From: Symbiodinium natans | Lineage: Eukaryota > Sar > Dinophyceae > Suessiales > Symbiodiniaceae | Direction of reading: 5' to 3' | Assembly: GCA_905221605.1 (NCBI GenBank) | Contig: CAJNDS010002733.1 | Location: 75,001-139,000 of the forward strand | Length of the DNA stretch: 64,000 nucleotides | Part shown: piece after piece, positions 48,022-59,749 of the stretch | Layout: each line of letters opens with the position of its first letter | Position numbering within the stretch: position 1 is the stretch's first letter | The notes under the pieces: generated by a model | Told to the model about the DNA's origin: nothing | What the model saw: the letters and a program-made list of their open reading frames with translations, nothing else | Database searches by the model: none | Made by a program: the position numbers and the translations under genes

Positions 48022-49012
48022 GTGGGTCCTCAACCCCTTGTCCGCCCAAAGCCGGGAAATATGCTCCGAGCAGTAAACCCTTTGGAATCCTTGAAATTTT
48101 CATCCCTCCCCAAGTCCTACGTAAAACCATAAGCCCTAAACCCCAAACCCAGAATCCTTAAACCCTAAACCCTAAACCCTAAACCCTAAACCCTAAACCC
48201 TAAACCCTAAACCCTAAACCCTAAACCCTAAACCCTAAACCCTAAACCCTAAACCCTAGACCCTAAACCCCAAACCCTAAACCCCAAACCCCAGCATCCC
48301 TGAGCTCGCAAGCCTCTCAAGGCAGGCAGGGTAGAGGGCCCGGGAAGTCTTGGCCCCCCCCACCTTGCCCTCTAAGAAGCCATGGCCCGGCGACCGGATG
48401 ACACGCGAGGCACCGTTTTAGGGTTTAGGGGTTAGGGTTTAGGGGTTTAGGGTTTAGGGTTTAGGGTTTAACTTATGCTTTTTCTAGCCGTCGTTATTTC
48501 TATTTGCATTTTGATTCTTCTTCTTCTTGTTGCTCTTATTCTTGCATTGTTACTGTTATGATTATTCTTCGCATCATTCGGATCATCTGATGATTATGCT
48601 TATTATTGTTGTGATTGTGATTGTGATTGTGATTGTGATTGTGATTGTGATTGTGATTGTGATTGTGATTGCCATTGCCATTGCCATTGACATTACCATT
48701 GCCATTGCCATTGCCATTGCTATTGCTATTGTTATTGTTATTGTTGTTGTTATATTGTTATTGCTTGGTCATTGTTGCAATTTTCTTCTTACATGATTAT
48801 TTTCATTCCTTGTTGTGCGGGAGGGGGGGGGGTGTCGGGGAGGATCTTCAGTACTTGGGGTAAGGGTTTTAAAAGAGCTGGGGTATATGGCTTAGGGGTT
48901 AGGCAGGCGAGACCTGCTGCAACAGGGTTGAGGGCTTTAGGAGCCTTGGGGCTGTGGGTTGAGGAGGGCTTTCCAAAACTCGGCTCCTGACAGAGGATCG
49001 CTGATCTTCCAG
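48022..49012. repeat. Telomeric arrays and GATTGT microsatellite
   Basis: CCCTAAA array (48155-48295), TTTAGGG array (48415-48473) and a hexamer-type repeat of GATTGT and CATTGC (48606-48765). No gene can be supported. Confidence 0.85.
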
Positions 49013-49066
49013 GAGGGGAAATGCATCGAGGGAGATTACTACATTGCCGGAAGCCCAGATCTGTCA
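49013..49066 (+). CDS. Probable host exon (EGKCIEGDYYIAGSPDLS)
   Basis: ATCTTCCAG (to 49012) and GTTGTT (from 49067) bracket a 54-nt frame reading EGKCIEGDYYIAGSPDLS. Further open pieces follow near 49132-49210 (LYPSKACAIDGGVG) and 49548-49606 (VAVYDDPATCTISPLS) with weaker borders. Confidence 0.45.
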
Positions 49067-50210
49067 GTTGTTTTTGTTGTCTAAACCCTAAACCCTAAAC
49101 CCTAAATGTTAAGTGGCCGCAGTTGTACCCTTCGAAAGCTTGTGCGATTGATGGCGGCGTCGGTCCACCGAAGGCCTGTCAAACACATGCCACATGCCTT
49201 TCAGAGCCCGCCAGCCCTAAACCCTAAACCCTAAACCCCAAACCCTAAACCCTAAACCCTAAACCCTTGGAACATCTTTGAGCCCGTTGACGCCCCCGAA
49301 CCTGCTGAAGCCCTTAGCCCTTTAAACCGGTTCCTTCAAACCCTAAACCCTAAACCCTAAACCCTAAACCCTAAACCCCAAAACCTGAAGGCCACGAAGC
49401 CGAGCCGCGGCACAAAGACCCCGAAGCCCACAACCCTAAACCCACCAAAAGCCCCAAAAGCCCCAAAAGCCCCCCAAAGCCCTAAACCCTAAACCCTAAA
49501 CCCTAAACCCTAAACCCTAAACCCTAAACCGGCAAGATCTGACAAAGGTTGCTGTCTACGATGACCCCGCCACATGCACGATCTCGCCCCTGAGCCCTGC
49601 GAGCCAGAAACCCTCAACTGCAGTGGGCTCCAGGGCTTAGGGGCTGCTCTGTGGTGCGTTACACTGTATCCTTAGATCCTTGGCCTTTTTGGGTTTATTG
49701 GGTGTCTTGATAAGGCAGCTAAAGATTAGATTTATAGCTACCCTGCTAAGTGCAGCCAAGGCTTGGGGTTTGCAAGGTTTGTAGGGTTCATGATTTGGTG
49801 GTGAGGGCTGTAGACCCTCAAGCCGCATCCGGTGAACAAGCTGTTGAAAGGATTTAGGATTTAGGAGAGAGGGCTTAGGATGCAGGACTTTGAGAGAGTC
49901 CTCGTTGAAAACAGGGCAGCAGGATGTGAGGGGTCACTGCATAAGCCATCGCGGTTGGCGCTCTGCCTGCCCTGTGGGGAGGGCTGAAATAGGGAGACTT
50001 CGAGTTTGAGCTTAGTAGTCTAGGGTCCCCTTCTCAAGTAACCAACCCAACAGTGGTTGCCCTTATTAGTAATATGGTTCCTGGACTACCAACTGAGGGA
50101 GCGGAGGCACTTGCACCTGTTACCCCCCTTTGAGTTTGAGAGTGTGAAGTTTAGGGTTTAGGGTTTAGGGTTTAGGGTTTAGGGTTTAGGGTTTAGTGGG
50201 TTTCGTTCAG
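49067..50210. repeat. Telomeric arrays and spacers
   Basis: Arrays at 49082-49107, 49214-49268, 49338-49380, 49480-49530 and 50150-50195, plus an AAAAGCCCC degenerate tract (49445-49480). The stretch 49620-50145 is unique with no clear gene. Confidence 0.75.
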
Positions 50211-50337
50211 GTTTTCTGCCTACGAGCTGGAGAACGACTGCACGTACACCTATCCGCTCACCTACAGCCAGTTTGATGCGCTCTTCCAGTATGACTCGGA
50301 GCTCATGAACCCGTCGAACCAAGATGGGCGTGCCTGA
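50211..50337 (+). CDS. Probable terminal host exon (YELENDCTYTYPLTYSQF)
   Basis: GTTTCGTTCAG (to 50210) precedes an open frame reading FSAYELENDCTYTYPLTYSQ, then FDALFQYDSELMNPSNQDG and a TGA at 50335-50337. One base precedes the first full codon, so the previous exon should end with two. The aromatic-rich sequence is clearly protein-like. A TTTAGGG array ends 15 bases before the acceptor, so it lies in the intron. Family not recognised. Confidence 0.6.
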
Positions 50338-50678
50338 GCTCTGCACATTTTTGTGATGGGGTTTCGGCATGGCTGGGGGTGGGCATCCCTAAACCCTAAA
50401 CCCTAAACCCTAAACCCTGAACCCTAAACCCTAAACCCGAAACCCTAAACCCTAAACATGCCACTTACACGGTTACACGTCTGCTGGATCAGAATCTAAA
50501 ATTTTGAGGGGGCAGGGGGGTGATAGACCTTGGACCTGAAGTTCCATGAGTTTGTCAGGAGTGTTTGTTAAGCTTTCTAGGGTTTAGGGTTTAGGGTTTA
50601 GGGTTTAGGGTTTAGGGTTTAGGGTTTAGGGTCTTCAACCTTACGGGTTTCCTGCGGACCCTTCGGGGGGGGAAGCAG
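50338..50678. repeat. Telomeric arrays and spacer
   Basis: A CCCTAAA array (50388-50455) and a TTTAGGG array (50578-50630) separate the two exon candidates. No other feature is visible. Confidence 0.8.
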
Positions 50679-50736
50679 GCTTCCACTGGGTCATCGAGCG
50701 CCTCGACTTTGTGCAGGACATGTTGCGCATCCCAAG
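50679..50736 (+). CDS. Probable host exon (FHWVIERLDFVQDMLRIP)
   Basis: GGAAGCAG (to 50678) precedes a 58-nt open frame reading FHWVIERLDFVQDMLRIP. It runs directly into a CCCTAAA array with no GT donor. It is the first exon candidate after the stop at 50337 and may belong to the next gene. Family not recognised. Confidence 0.5.
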
Positions 50737-51830
50737 CCCTAAACCCTAAACCCTAAACCCTAAACCCTAAACCCTAAACCCGAAACCCGAAACCCTAACC
50801 CTAAACCCTGAGCTAGAAAAGAACAAGCAAGCCCATTCCGGCCCGGCAGTGTGGTGTGAGGCTGCTAGGGCGACAACAACCCCAAACCCCGGCCGCCGCT
50901 GGACCCTTCATTGACGGTCCAGTTCTTGGGTGTGCCAATTTCTGGTAAACAGAAAGTGCAATAGAAATTACCAAAAAGACCTAGAACCCGGAAACCAGGA
51001 ACTGCAAGTCAAGGTCCAGGTAGCGGCCGACTCTCTCTATATTGAGTATTGTTTGATGAGAGACAGATTCGCCATAAAGTTTTCCTCAGCCCTGAACCAG
51101 CCATACATCCTAAACCCGAAACTCTAAACCCCAAACCCTAGACCCTCAACCCTAAACCCTAGACGGCAGCTCCCGAAAGGTGCGGGGCGCTCTTTTTTGT
51201 GTCCAGTTGCAACAATGTCGGGGGTGGGTCCTCCGCCCCCAAAACCCTGAAGCCATTAAACCCCCAAGCCCTAACACACTACCCAGATATCCCCAACCCC
51301 TAGGCCCCCCGCCTCCACCCAACAGAATCAGCGATTGCAGACGCCCCTTCCCGCCTGCAGGACAAGCGCGGACAGAAAGTGCTGTGCCTGGGCGAAGAGG
51401 TGCGATCCGTAAACTCTTCTCTTTTCTGGGCCTTCTATGGGAAGGTCTTCAAATCAGGGTCCATTTTGGGTCCTTGTAAGGGCCGTACGATCGATCGATA
51501 GATAGATAGACAAAGAGAGGGATAGATATATCTATATATATATATATGTATGAGCCCGCCGCCTTTAGGGTCTATTTAGCTTTGGGTTTTTCTTATTGCT
51601 TAAAAAGAGCGAATATAAATATCGTAATACAAAAATACATATTTACACCTACATATGGCACGCAAATCTCATGCCCAGCGGTTCTAGGCCTAGCCGCACG
51701 CCATTACAAACTGCGAATTTCTGGTTGTTCTTATTTTCATTTGTTTCTCTTTGCTATCTGTGTATGCGTGTTCTTTTTTCAGCCTGCGTGAAAAAGTCGC
51801 TGTTTGGCTGCGGCAGAAGGGAAAGAGAAG
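50737..51830. other. Last telomeric arrays and transition to repeat desert
   Basis: A CCCTAAA array (50737-50812), a short one (51113-51160), unique sequence, and GATA/TA microsatellites (51490-51550). Small ORFs have no recognisable features. Confidence 0.65.
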
Positions 51831-54800
51831 TGAGAGAGGAGAGACAACAAGGAGGCCATTTTAATTTTCTGGAAGGGTATTGATTGAAAAGAAGAGAAGA
51901 GACAAGAAACAAGGAGACGGATGGCACTCTTCTTTATCTATCATCTCTCCCTTCCTTGCCTCTCCCGTTTCCCTCTATAATTCAAAAGACAAGACCATTC
52001 TTGCTCTTCGCAGATCAGAGGAGAGATCAAAAGGAATGCAATTTTAATGGGAAGAGCAATGAAAAGAATGGAAGAGAAATGAAGACAGGAGAGGGAGGTG
52101 TAAAATCAGGCTAAGAGAAGATGGTGCTCGTTTTCATCTTTCTTCTCTTGCTCTTTTCCTTTTCAAATAAACAACAAAAGGAAGAACAATGAACATGCAA
52201 AGGAACCCGTTTTCTTTTTCCATGTGGGAACAAGGAAAGAACAGAGGCGATAAGGCGAGAGGAGGGATTTGCTGAAGCATGGGGAGGGTCTACGGACAAG
52301 GAGCCAACCCCGCTCACTTTCCCCATCCATTGAAACAGGAAAAGAAAGGAACAGGGCCTCCATTCCCCTCTTGTTCTTCCTTTCTTGTGTTTTTGTCACA
52401 TCAAGGGGAACAGGAGAAGAGAAGGGAGAGAGAAGGAGAGAGGAGAGACAAAAAGGATTGCGTACTGGGAAGAGCAAAGAAAAGAATAGAAGAGAGATGA
52501 ATAAAGGAGAGGGAGAGACAAAATAAGGCGCAGAGAAGATGGCACTCTTCTTTATCTATCCTCTCCCCCTTATCTCTCCCTGCCCTCTTTCTTTTCGAAA
52601 TAAGAAAACAAAAAGGAAGAACTATGAGAAGGAGAAGGGGACGGAAAGGAATAGAAGGGATAGGCCGATAGGAGGGGGTATGGCAAGGTCCACGCGCAAG
52701 GAGTCACCCTCTGCTTACCCTTCCACTGCCTTATCATACAAGTTCCTTTCTTGCGCTGTATCAGTTGAAAGGAAACAGAAGGAGAGAAGGGAAAGGGAAG
52801 TGAGAGAGGAGAGATGACAAGGATGGCATTTTTCTGGAAGCGCAACTGTACCGGAATGTGGCCACAATAAGCAGGCCAGGGAGACTCAGGCGGGGCAACT
52901 GTAGCGGAATGTGGCCACAACAAGCAGGCCAGGGAGGCTCAGGCGGGGCAAGTCTCTCCCTAATTAGAAAAAAACCAATCTTGCTCTTCGCAAATAGATA
53001 AGTGCCCTTCTTCCTCTTCAGGAAATCGCCTTTCCCTTATTTTGCTTTCTGAAGCGAATAAGAAAAAGAACAGATAAGAAGAAAGGACAGGGAATGACTA
53101 GGTAAAGAGAGGAGCTCTTCAATTTTGCATTACTTCTCCTTCTTGGGGGGTCCTTTTTTCTCCCTTGAAGATGCAGAAAACTCTCAAAAGGAACACCCGT
53201 TCCATCGCCCATTTACTCTTCCCTTCCTTATCTCCTATGCTCTTTTCCTTAGTCATTGCAACAGGAAAAGACAGGAAAAGGGCCTCCATTCCCCTCTTGT
53301 TCTTCCTTTCTTGTGTTTTTGTCATATAAAGGGGAACAGGAGAAGAGAAGGGAAAGAGAAGGAGAGAGGAGCGATGAAAGGAACACAATTTTAATGGGAA
53401 GAGCCAAGAAAAGAATGGAAGAGAGATGAATAAAGGAGAAGGAGAGACAAAACAAGTTGCAAAGAAGATGGCGCTCTTCTTAATCCATCCCCTCTCCCTT
53501 TTCTCTCCCTTCCCTTTTTCTTTTCGAAATAAGAAAAACTAAGCAGGAAGAACTATGAAAAGGAGAAGGGTAAGGAAAAGAGCAGAAGAGATAGGCCGAA
53601 AAGAGTGATATGATGAAGTATGGCAAGGTCCACACGCAAGGAGTCACCCTCTGCTTACCCTCCCACTGCCCTTATCATACAAGTTCCCTTCTTGTGGTTT
53701 ATCAGCTAAACGGAAACAGAAGGAGAGAAGGGAAAGAGAAGTGAGAGAGGAGAGACAACAAGGATGCCATGTTAATTTTCTGGAAGGGTATTGAAAAGAA
53801 GAGAAAAGACAAGAAACAAGGGGACGGATGGCACTCTTCTGTATCTATCATCCTTGTCTTTCCCTTTTCCCTCTATAATTAGAAAAACAGGCGCCCTCTC
53901 TCGTCTTCATGAACCCGTTCACTTTTTCCGTTTGGGAACAAGGAAAAGAACAGAGGCGATAGGGCGAGAGGAAGAATTTGCTGAAGCATGGGGAGGGTCT
54001 ACGGGCAAGTAGCCAACCCCGCTCACTTGCCCCATCCATTGTGAAAAGAACAGGGCCTCCATTCCCCTCTTGTTCTTCCTTTCTTGCGTTTTTGTCATTT
54101 AAGGGGGAACAGCAGAAGAGAAGGGAAAGAGAAGGAGAGAGGAGCGATGAAAGGAACACAATTTTAATGGGAAGAGCCAAGAAAAGAATAGAAGAGAGAT
54201 GAATAAAGGAGAGGGAGAGACAAAAAAAGGCGCAAAGAAGATGGCAATCTTCTTTATCTATCCTCTCTCCCTGATCTCTGCAAGGAATAGAACAGACAGG
54301 AAGCAAGGAGACGGAGTGACAAAACTTGTCGCAAAGCTTTATATATCTCCCTTGTCTCTCCCTAATTAGAAAAAACCAATCTTGCTATTCACAGATAGAT
54401 AGGTGCCCTTCTTCCTCTTCAGGAAATCGCCTTTCCCTTATTTTGCTTGTTGAAGCGACTAAGAAGAACAACAGATAAGAAGAGAGGACAGGGAATGACT
54501 AGGTAAAGAGAGGAGCTCTTCAATTTTCCTCCCTATCTCTTATGTTACTTTTCCTCCTTGGGGGATGTCCTTTTTTCTCCCTTGAAGATGCAGAAAACTC
54601 TCAAAAGAAACGCCCGTTCCATCGCCCATTTACTCTTCAATTCCCTTCCTTATCTCCTATGCTCTTTTCCTTATTCATTGAAACAGGAGAAGACAGGAAA
54701 AGGGCCTCCATTCCCCTCTTGTTCTTCCTTTCTTGTGTGTTTGTCATATAAAGGGGAACAGGAGAAGAGAAGGGAAAGAGAAGGGGAGAGGAGCGATGAA

Positions 54801-56690
54801 AGGAACACAATTTTAATGGGAAGAGCCAAGAAAAGAATGGAAGAGAGATGAATAAAGGAGAAGGAGAGACAAAACAAGTTGCAAAGAAGATGGCGCTCTT
54901 CTTAATCCATCCCCTCTCCCTTATCTCTCCCTTCCCTTTTTTTTTCGAAATAAGAAAAACTAAGCAGGAAGAATTATGAAAAGGAGAAGGGTAAGGAAAA
55001 GAGCAGAAGAGATAGGCCGAAAAGAGTGATATGATGAAGTATGGCAAGGTCCACACTCAAGGAGTCACCCTCTGCTTACCCTCCCACTGCCTTTATCATA
55101 CAAGTTCCTTTATTGTGGTTTAACAGCTAAACGGAAACAGAAGGAGAGAAGGGAAAGAGAAGTGAGAGAGGAGAGACAACAAGGATGCCATTTTAATTTT
55201 CTGGAAGGGTATTGAAAAGAAGAGAAAAGACAAGAAACAAAGGAGACGGATCGCACTCTTCTTTATCTATCATCCTTGTCTTTCCCTTTTCCCTCTATAA
55301 TTAGAAAAACAGGCGCCCTCTCTCGTCTTCAGGAACCCGTTCACTTTTTCCGTTTGGGAACAAGGAAAAGAACAGAGGCGATAGGGCGAGAGGAAGAATT
55401 TGCTGAAGCATGGGGAGGGTCTACGGGCAAGGAGCCAACCCCGCTCACTTGCCCCATCCATTGTGAAAAGAACAGGGTGCGTTTTTGTCATTTAAGGGGG
55501 AACAGCAGAAGAGAAGGGAAAGAGAAGGAGCGAGGAGAGATAACAATAACACCATTTTAATGGGAAGAGCCAAGAAAAGAATAGAAGAGAGATGAATAAA
55601 GGAGAGGGAGAGACAAAACAAGGCGCAAAGAAGATGGCACTCTTCTTTATCTATCCTCTCTCCCTTATCTCTGCAAGGAATAGAACAGACAGGAAGCAAG
55701 GAGACGGAGTGACAAAACTTGTCGCAAAGCTTTATATATCTCCCTTGTCTCTCCCTAATTAGAAAAAACCAATCTTGCTATTCACAGATAGATAGGTGCC
55801 CTTCTTCCTCTTCAGGAAATCGCCTTTCCCTTATTTTGCTTTTTGAAGCGACTAAGAAAAACAACAGATAAGAAGAGAGGACAGGGAATGACTAGGTAAA
55901 GAGAGGAGCTCTTCAATTTTCCTCCCTATCTCTTATGTTACTTTTCCTTCTTGGGGGATGTCTTTTTTCTCCCTTGAAGATGCAGAAAACTCTCAAAAGG
56001 AACACCCGTTCCAGTTCCATCGCCCATTTACTCTTCAATTCCCTTCCTTATCTCCTATGCTCTTTTCCTTATTCATTGCAACAGGAGAAGACAGGAAAAG
56101 GGCCTCCATTCCCCTCTTGTTCTTCCTTTCTTGTGTTTTTTGTCATATAAAGGGGAACAGCAGAAGAGAAGGGAAAGAGAAGGAGAGAGGAGCGATGAAA
56201 GGAACACAATTTTAATGGGAAGAGCCAAGAAAAGAATAGAAGAGAGATGAATAAAGGAGAGGGAGAGACAAAACAAGGCGCAAAGAAGATGGCACTCTTC
56301 TTTATCTATCCTCTCTCCCTGATCTCTGCAAGGAATAGAACAGACGGGAAGCAAGGAGACGGAGTGACAGAACTTGTCGCAAAGCTTTATATATCTCCCT
56401 TGTCTCTCCCTAATTCGAAAAAGCCAATCTTGCTATTCACAGATAGGTACAGTACCCTTCCTCCTCTTCAGGAAATCGCCTTTCCCTTATTTTGCGTTTT
56501 GAAGCGACTAAGAAAAACAACAGATAAGAAGAGATGACAGGGAATGACTAAGTAAAGAGAGGATCTCTTCAATGTCCCTCCCTTTTTCTTATGTTACTTT
56601 TCCTTCTTGGGGGGTCCTTTTTTCTCCCTTGAAGATGCAGAAAACGATCAAAAAGGACACCCGTTCCATCGCCCATATATAGGGAGACAG
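51831..56690. repeat. Purine/pyrimidine-rich complex tandem repeat, ~1.4-kb unit
   Basis: Modules recur in the same order with 85-95% similarity by eye. For example GCTGAAGCATGGGGAGGGTC occurs near 52272, 53981 and 55405, and CCAATCTTGCT near 52975, 54376, 55770 and 56425. The main period is about 1.4 kb, with one shorter step of about 0.65 kb. Strand asymmetry is strong, with long A/G-rich stretches and T/C-rich stretches alternating. ORFs are many but shift frame between copies, so the region is probably noncoding satellite. A fragment recurs at 57765-57835. Confidence 0.85.
52843..52950. repeat. Short direct repeat inside the complex satellite
   Basis: GCAACTGTACCGGAATGTGG with GCCAGGGAGACTCAGGCGGG and its near copy follow each other with a period of about 59 bp. 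The pair occurs only once within the 1.4-kb units. Confidence 0.7.
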
Positions 56691-56929
56691 AGAAATCATG
56701 AGCATCAGCTGGGTTTGCTGCACCACTCAAAACTTCTCAAGTGACCTAGGCACACTCTGCGCCTATACGAGTACATTACAAGTACAAGTGCAAGTACAAG
56801 CCTTCGTTTTTGAGGTAGGGGGCACGAAAGGTGGAGGAGGGCTGGGGGGGGTGGGGTAAAAGAATTATGTAGAGCTACTTATAAGGTTTATACAGTTTAT
56901 GAAGTGGGCTCTTTTTTCTCCTTTGGCTA
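56691..56929. other. Unique spacer between satellites
   Basis: About 240 bases of unique sequence with a short TACAAG repeat (56770-56800). No gene is visible. Confidence 0.6.
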
Positions 56930-57560
56930 ATTTTGGGCAACATTTGCCCTTTGGGCCCAATTTGGCCCCAAAAAAACGGCCCCAAAGGGCCCAACAATGG
57001 GAAACGTGCGGCTAGATTTGGCCAAATTTTGCCGGACAGTCTGCGGGCAAAATTTGGCCAAATCGGGCTGCTCGTCGTACGCGATGAATGCGCGGCTCGA
57101 TTTGGCCAAATTTTGCCAAGCAGCCTCCGGGCAAAATTTGGCCAAATCGGGCTGCTCTTCGTAGGCGATGAAAAAGGTGCGGCTCGATTTGGCCAAATTT
57201 TGCCGGGCAGCTTTCGGGCAAAATTTGGCCAAATCGGGCTGCTCTTCGTAGGCGATGAGAAAGGCGCGGCTCGATTTGGCCAAATTTTGCCGAGCAGCTT
57301 TCGGGCAAAATTTGGCCAAATCGGGCTGCTCTTCGTAGGCGATGAGAAAGGCGCGGCTCGATTTGGCCAAATTTTGCCGAGCAGCTTTCGGGCAAAATTT
57401 GGTCAAATCGGGCTGCTCTTCGTAGGCGATGAGAAATGCGCGGCTCGATTTGGCCAAATTTTGCCAAGCAGCCTCCGGGCAAAATTTGGCCAAATCGGGC
57501 AGCTCTTCGTATGCGATGAGAAATGCGCGGCTCGATTTGGCCAAATTTTGCCCGGAGCTT
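56930..57560. repeat. ~87-bp repeat with internal palindrome
   Basis: About six units contain TTTGGCCAAATTTTGCC facing GGCAAAATTTGGCCAAA, so each unit can fold into a hairpin. The unit length is a multiple of three, which leaves long ORFs open on both strands (205 and 215 aa), built of 29-residue repeats. A related cluster lies at 60595-60925. I judge it noncoding, but see the findings. Confidence 0.85.
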
Positions 57561-57840
57561 CCCCCCCTCCCAAGAATTAAATAGTGATTAATTTAAGTAC
57601 GACGGGGAGGTTTCGGATTGAAATTATTTAAATTATTTAATTCTTAGGGGGCGGGGAGGGTGGTTCCCCCCCTTTTCGGATTTCAACTATTTAAACTATA
57701 TAATGTATTTACATTATTTGAATTGTTTAAATTGTTTAAATTACATGATGTAAATCATTTAATCAAAGCTTTATATATCTCCCTTGTCTCTCCCTAATTA
57801 GAAATACCAATCTTGCTATTCACAGATAGGTGCACTTCTC
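57561..57840. repeat. AT-rich spacer and satellite fragment
   Basis: AATTATTTAAAT-type sequence (57575-57765), followed by a fragment of the 1.4-kb satellite (57765-57835). No gene. Confidence 0.6.
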
Positions 57841-58175
57841 ATGCTTTTTTGTGTTAGCACGGCTCTACTGACACATATTCCGCGAAAAATGTGTCATGCT
57901 TTTTGTCTTAGCAGAACTCTCGTGACACATATTCCGCGGAAAATGTGTCATGCTTTTTTTTGTTAGCACGCCTCTACTGACACATATTCCGCGGAAAATG
58001 TGTCATGCTTTTTGTGTTAGCACAGCTCTACTGACACATATTCCGCGGGAAAAGTGTCATGTTTATGTTGCTAAGAGAACTCTGGTGACACATATTCCGC
58101 GAAAAATGTGTCATGCTTTTTTTGTGGTAGCACGGCTCTACTGACACATATTCAGCGGAAAAATTGTCATGTTTT
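57841..58175. repeat. ~60-bp tandem repeat with perfect dyad
   Basis: Six copies contain TGACACATATTCCGCGGAAA followed by ATGTGTCATG. The flanking TGACACAT and ATGTGTCA are perfect inverses around the CCGCGG core. Copies differ mostly by single bases. Confidence 0.85.
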
Positions 58176-58440
58176 TGGTGAAATTTACGAACACTTACCC
58201 CCCGATAAGCAAGACTTGGAATCACTCCGTTACAAGCAATCAATATTGGCACGCGGCCATTTTTTTCTTCTCAACTATCTCAAAGGGCGCAGTGTCTAGA
58301 TCGCAAGCATAATTTCATTGTGTCTTGACGCATCATAGTGTACCAAAGTCTCTGCATCATAAGCATTGTTTTCTTTGCGCTTTAGTACAGTTTTTTGTAC
58401 TAAGGTCTTTAAGCTGTAAGCACTTTTAACGGGAAAGGGC
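58176..58440. other. Unique spacer
   Basis: About 265 bases of unique sequence between two palindromic repeat clusters. A 60-aa minus-strand frame here has no recognisable features. Confidence 0.5.
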
Positions 58441-58700
58441 GAGGAGGATAGCTTATGATAACTATGACAATTTATCATAATTATGATACCTTATCATAAG
58501 TATGATAACTTATGATAACTTATCATAATTATAATAACTTATCATAATTATGAAAAGTTGCTTATCATATTTATCATACTCTGAGATAAAGAACTTGAAG
58601 TTATCATAATTATGATAATTTAGATCGGGAAGCTAAAGTTATCATAATTATGATAACTTATGATGGGGAAGTTGAAGTCATCATAATTATGATAACTTCA
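58441..58700. repeat. Palindromic TTATCATAATTATGATAA cluster
   Basis: About nine full or partial copies of the self-complementary 18-mer TTATCATAATTATGATAA are packed in 260 bases with variable spacing. Confidence 0.85.
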
Positions 58701-58894
58701 GGTTGGTAGTTTGGAGTGGAGGGGCAGGAGGGGTTAGGTGCGAGTGGTGTGGGTGTAGTAAATTGTTGCAAGGGGGCTTGTTGGGGGTGATGGGGTCGGG
58801 GAGCAGGTTGCAGGTGCGACGCGGTGCGTGGGGTGGCGCTCTGCGAAGTGAGGTGGAAAATTGGGGAGGGGTAGGGGAGGGGAGAGGAGGGGTT
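58701..58894. other. G-rich spacer
   Basis: GGGG- and GTG-rich unique sequence before the CCTCCAG array. Overlapping ORFs are compositional artefacts. Confidence 0.5.
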
Positions 58895-59255
58895 AAAGCA
58901 CAAGCCCTCCAGCCCCTCCCCTCCAGCCCCTCCACCCCTCCAGCCCCTGCAGAGCCCTCCAGCCAGCCCCTCCAGCCCGCCCCTCCAGCCAGCCCCTCCA
59001 GGCGCCCCTTCAGCCTCCAGGTTCCTCCAGCCACTCCAGTTCTTCCAGTTCCTCCAGCCCCTCCAGCCTCTCCAACCCCTCCAGCCCTTGCAGCAGCCCC
59101 TCCAGCCAGCCAGCCCCTCCAGCCCCCTCCAGCCCCCTCCAGCCCCCTCCAGCCCCCTCCAGCCCCCTCCAGCCCCCTCCAGCCCCTCCAGCTCCAGCCC
59201 ATCCCTTCAGCCTCCAGGTTCCTCCAGTTCCTCCAGCCCCTCCAGCCTCTCCAGC
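58895..59255. repeat. CCTCCAGCC minisatellite
   Basis: Tandem CCCCTCCAGC units of 9-12 bp, with one perfect run at about 59115-59180. Pro/Ser-rich ORFs are low complexity. Confidence 0.9.
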
Positions 59256-59284
59256 CCTACCTAAATAATTTAGTTTATGGCTTG

Positions 59285-59690
59285 GCTGAGTTTCCCCACA
59301 ATTAAATTAATTTAAACGATTTAAACGTTTAAACGATTTAATTGGGTCCAATTAAATCGTTTAAATCCGACGCCTCAAATAAATAATTTAGTTAGACCGT
59401 AGGATTTAAACGATTTAATTGGGTCCAATTAAACCGTTTAAATCCGACGCCTCAATTAAATAATTTAATTAGACCGTAGGATTTAAACGATTTAATTGGA
59501 CCCAATTAAATCGTTTAAATCGTTTAAATCGTATAAATTAATTTAATTGTGGTGGGAGGTGAGTACAGACAAGCACAGAGCCAATCAAATTATTTAAATC
59601 CGACGCCTCAATTAAATAATTTAATTAGACCGTAGGATTTAAATGATTTAATTGGTTTGGGTTTGCGATTTAACTCTTTGGCATAAAAGC
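59285..59690. repeat. AT-rich repeat with TTTAAACGATTTAATTGG
   Basis: Three to four copies of a unit of about 100 bp that includes AAATCCGACGCCTCAATTAA, AGACCGTAGGATTTAAACGA and inverted TCCAATTAAATCG stretches. Confidence 0.8.
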
Positions 59691-59749
59691 TGAACCGAAA
59701 ATCTTAGGGACCAGGGCTTGCGATTTGACTCCTTGCTCACCCCATAATC

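Noticed and set aside
48527-48796. Ile/Val-rich ORF
   Set aside because: It is a translation of the GATTGT-type microsatellite.
52163-56537. Many 70-150 aa ORFs in the satellite
   Set aside because: They lie in different frames in different copies and differ in length, as expected for noncoding repeats.
58703-59305. Pro-rich 200-aa ORF and its antisense partner
   Set aside because: Both are dominated by the CCTCCAGCC minisatellite.
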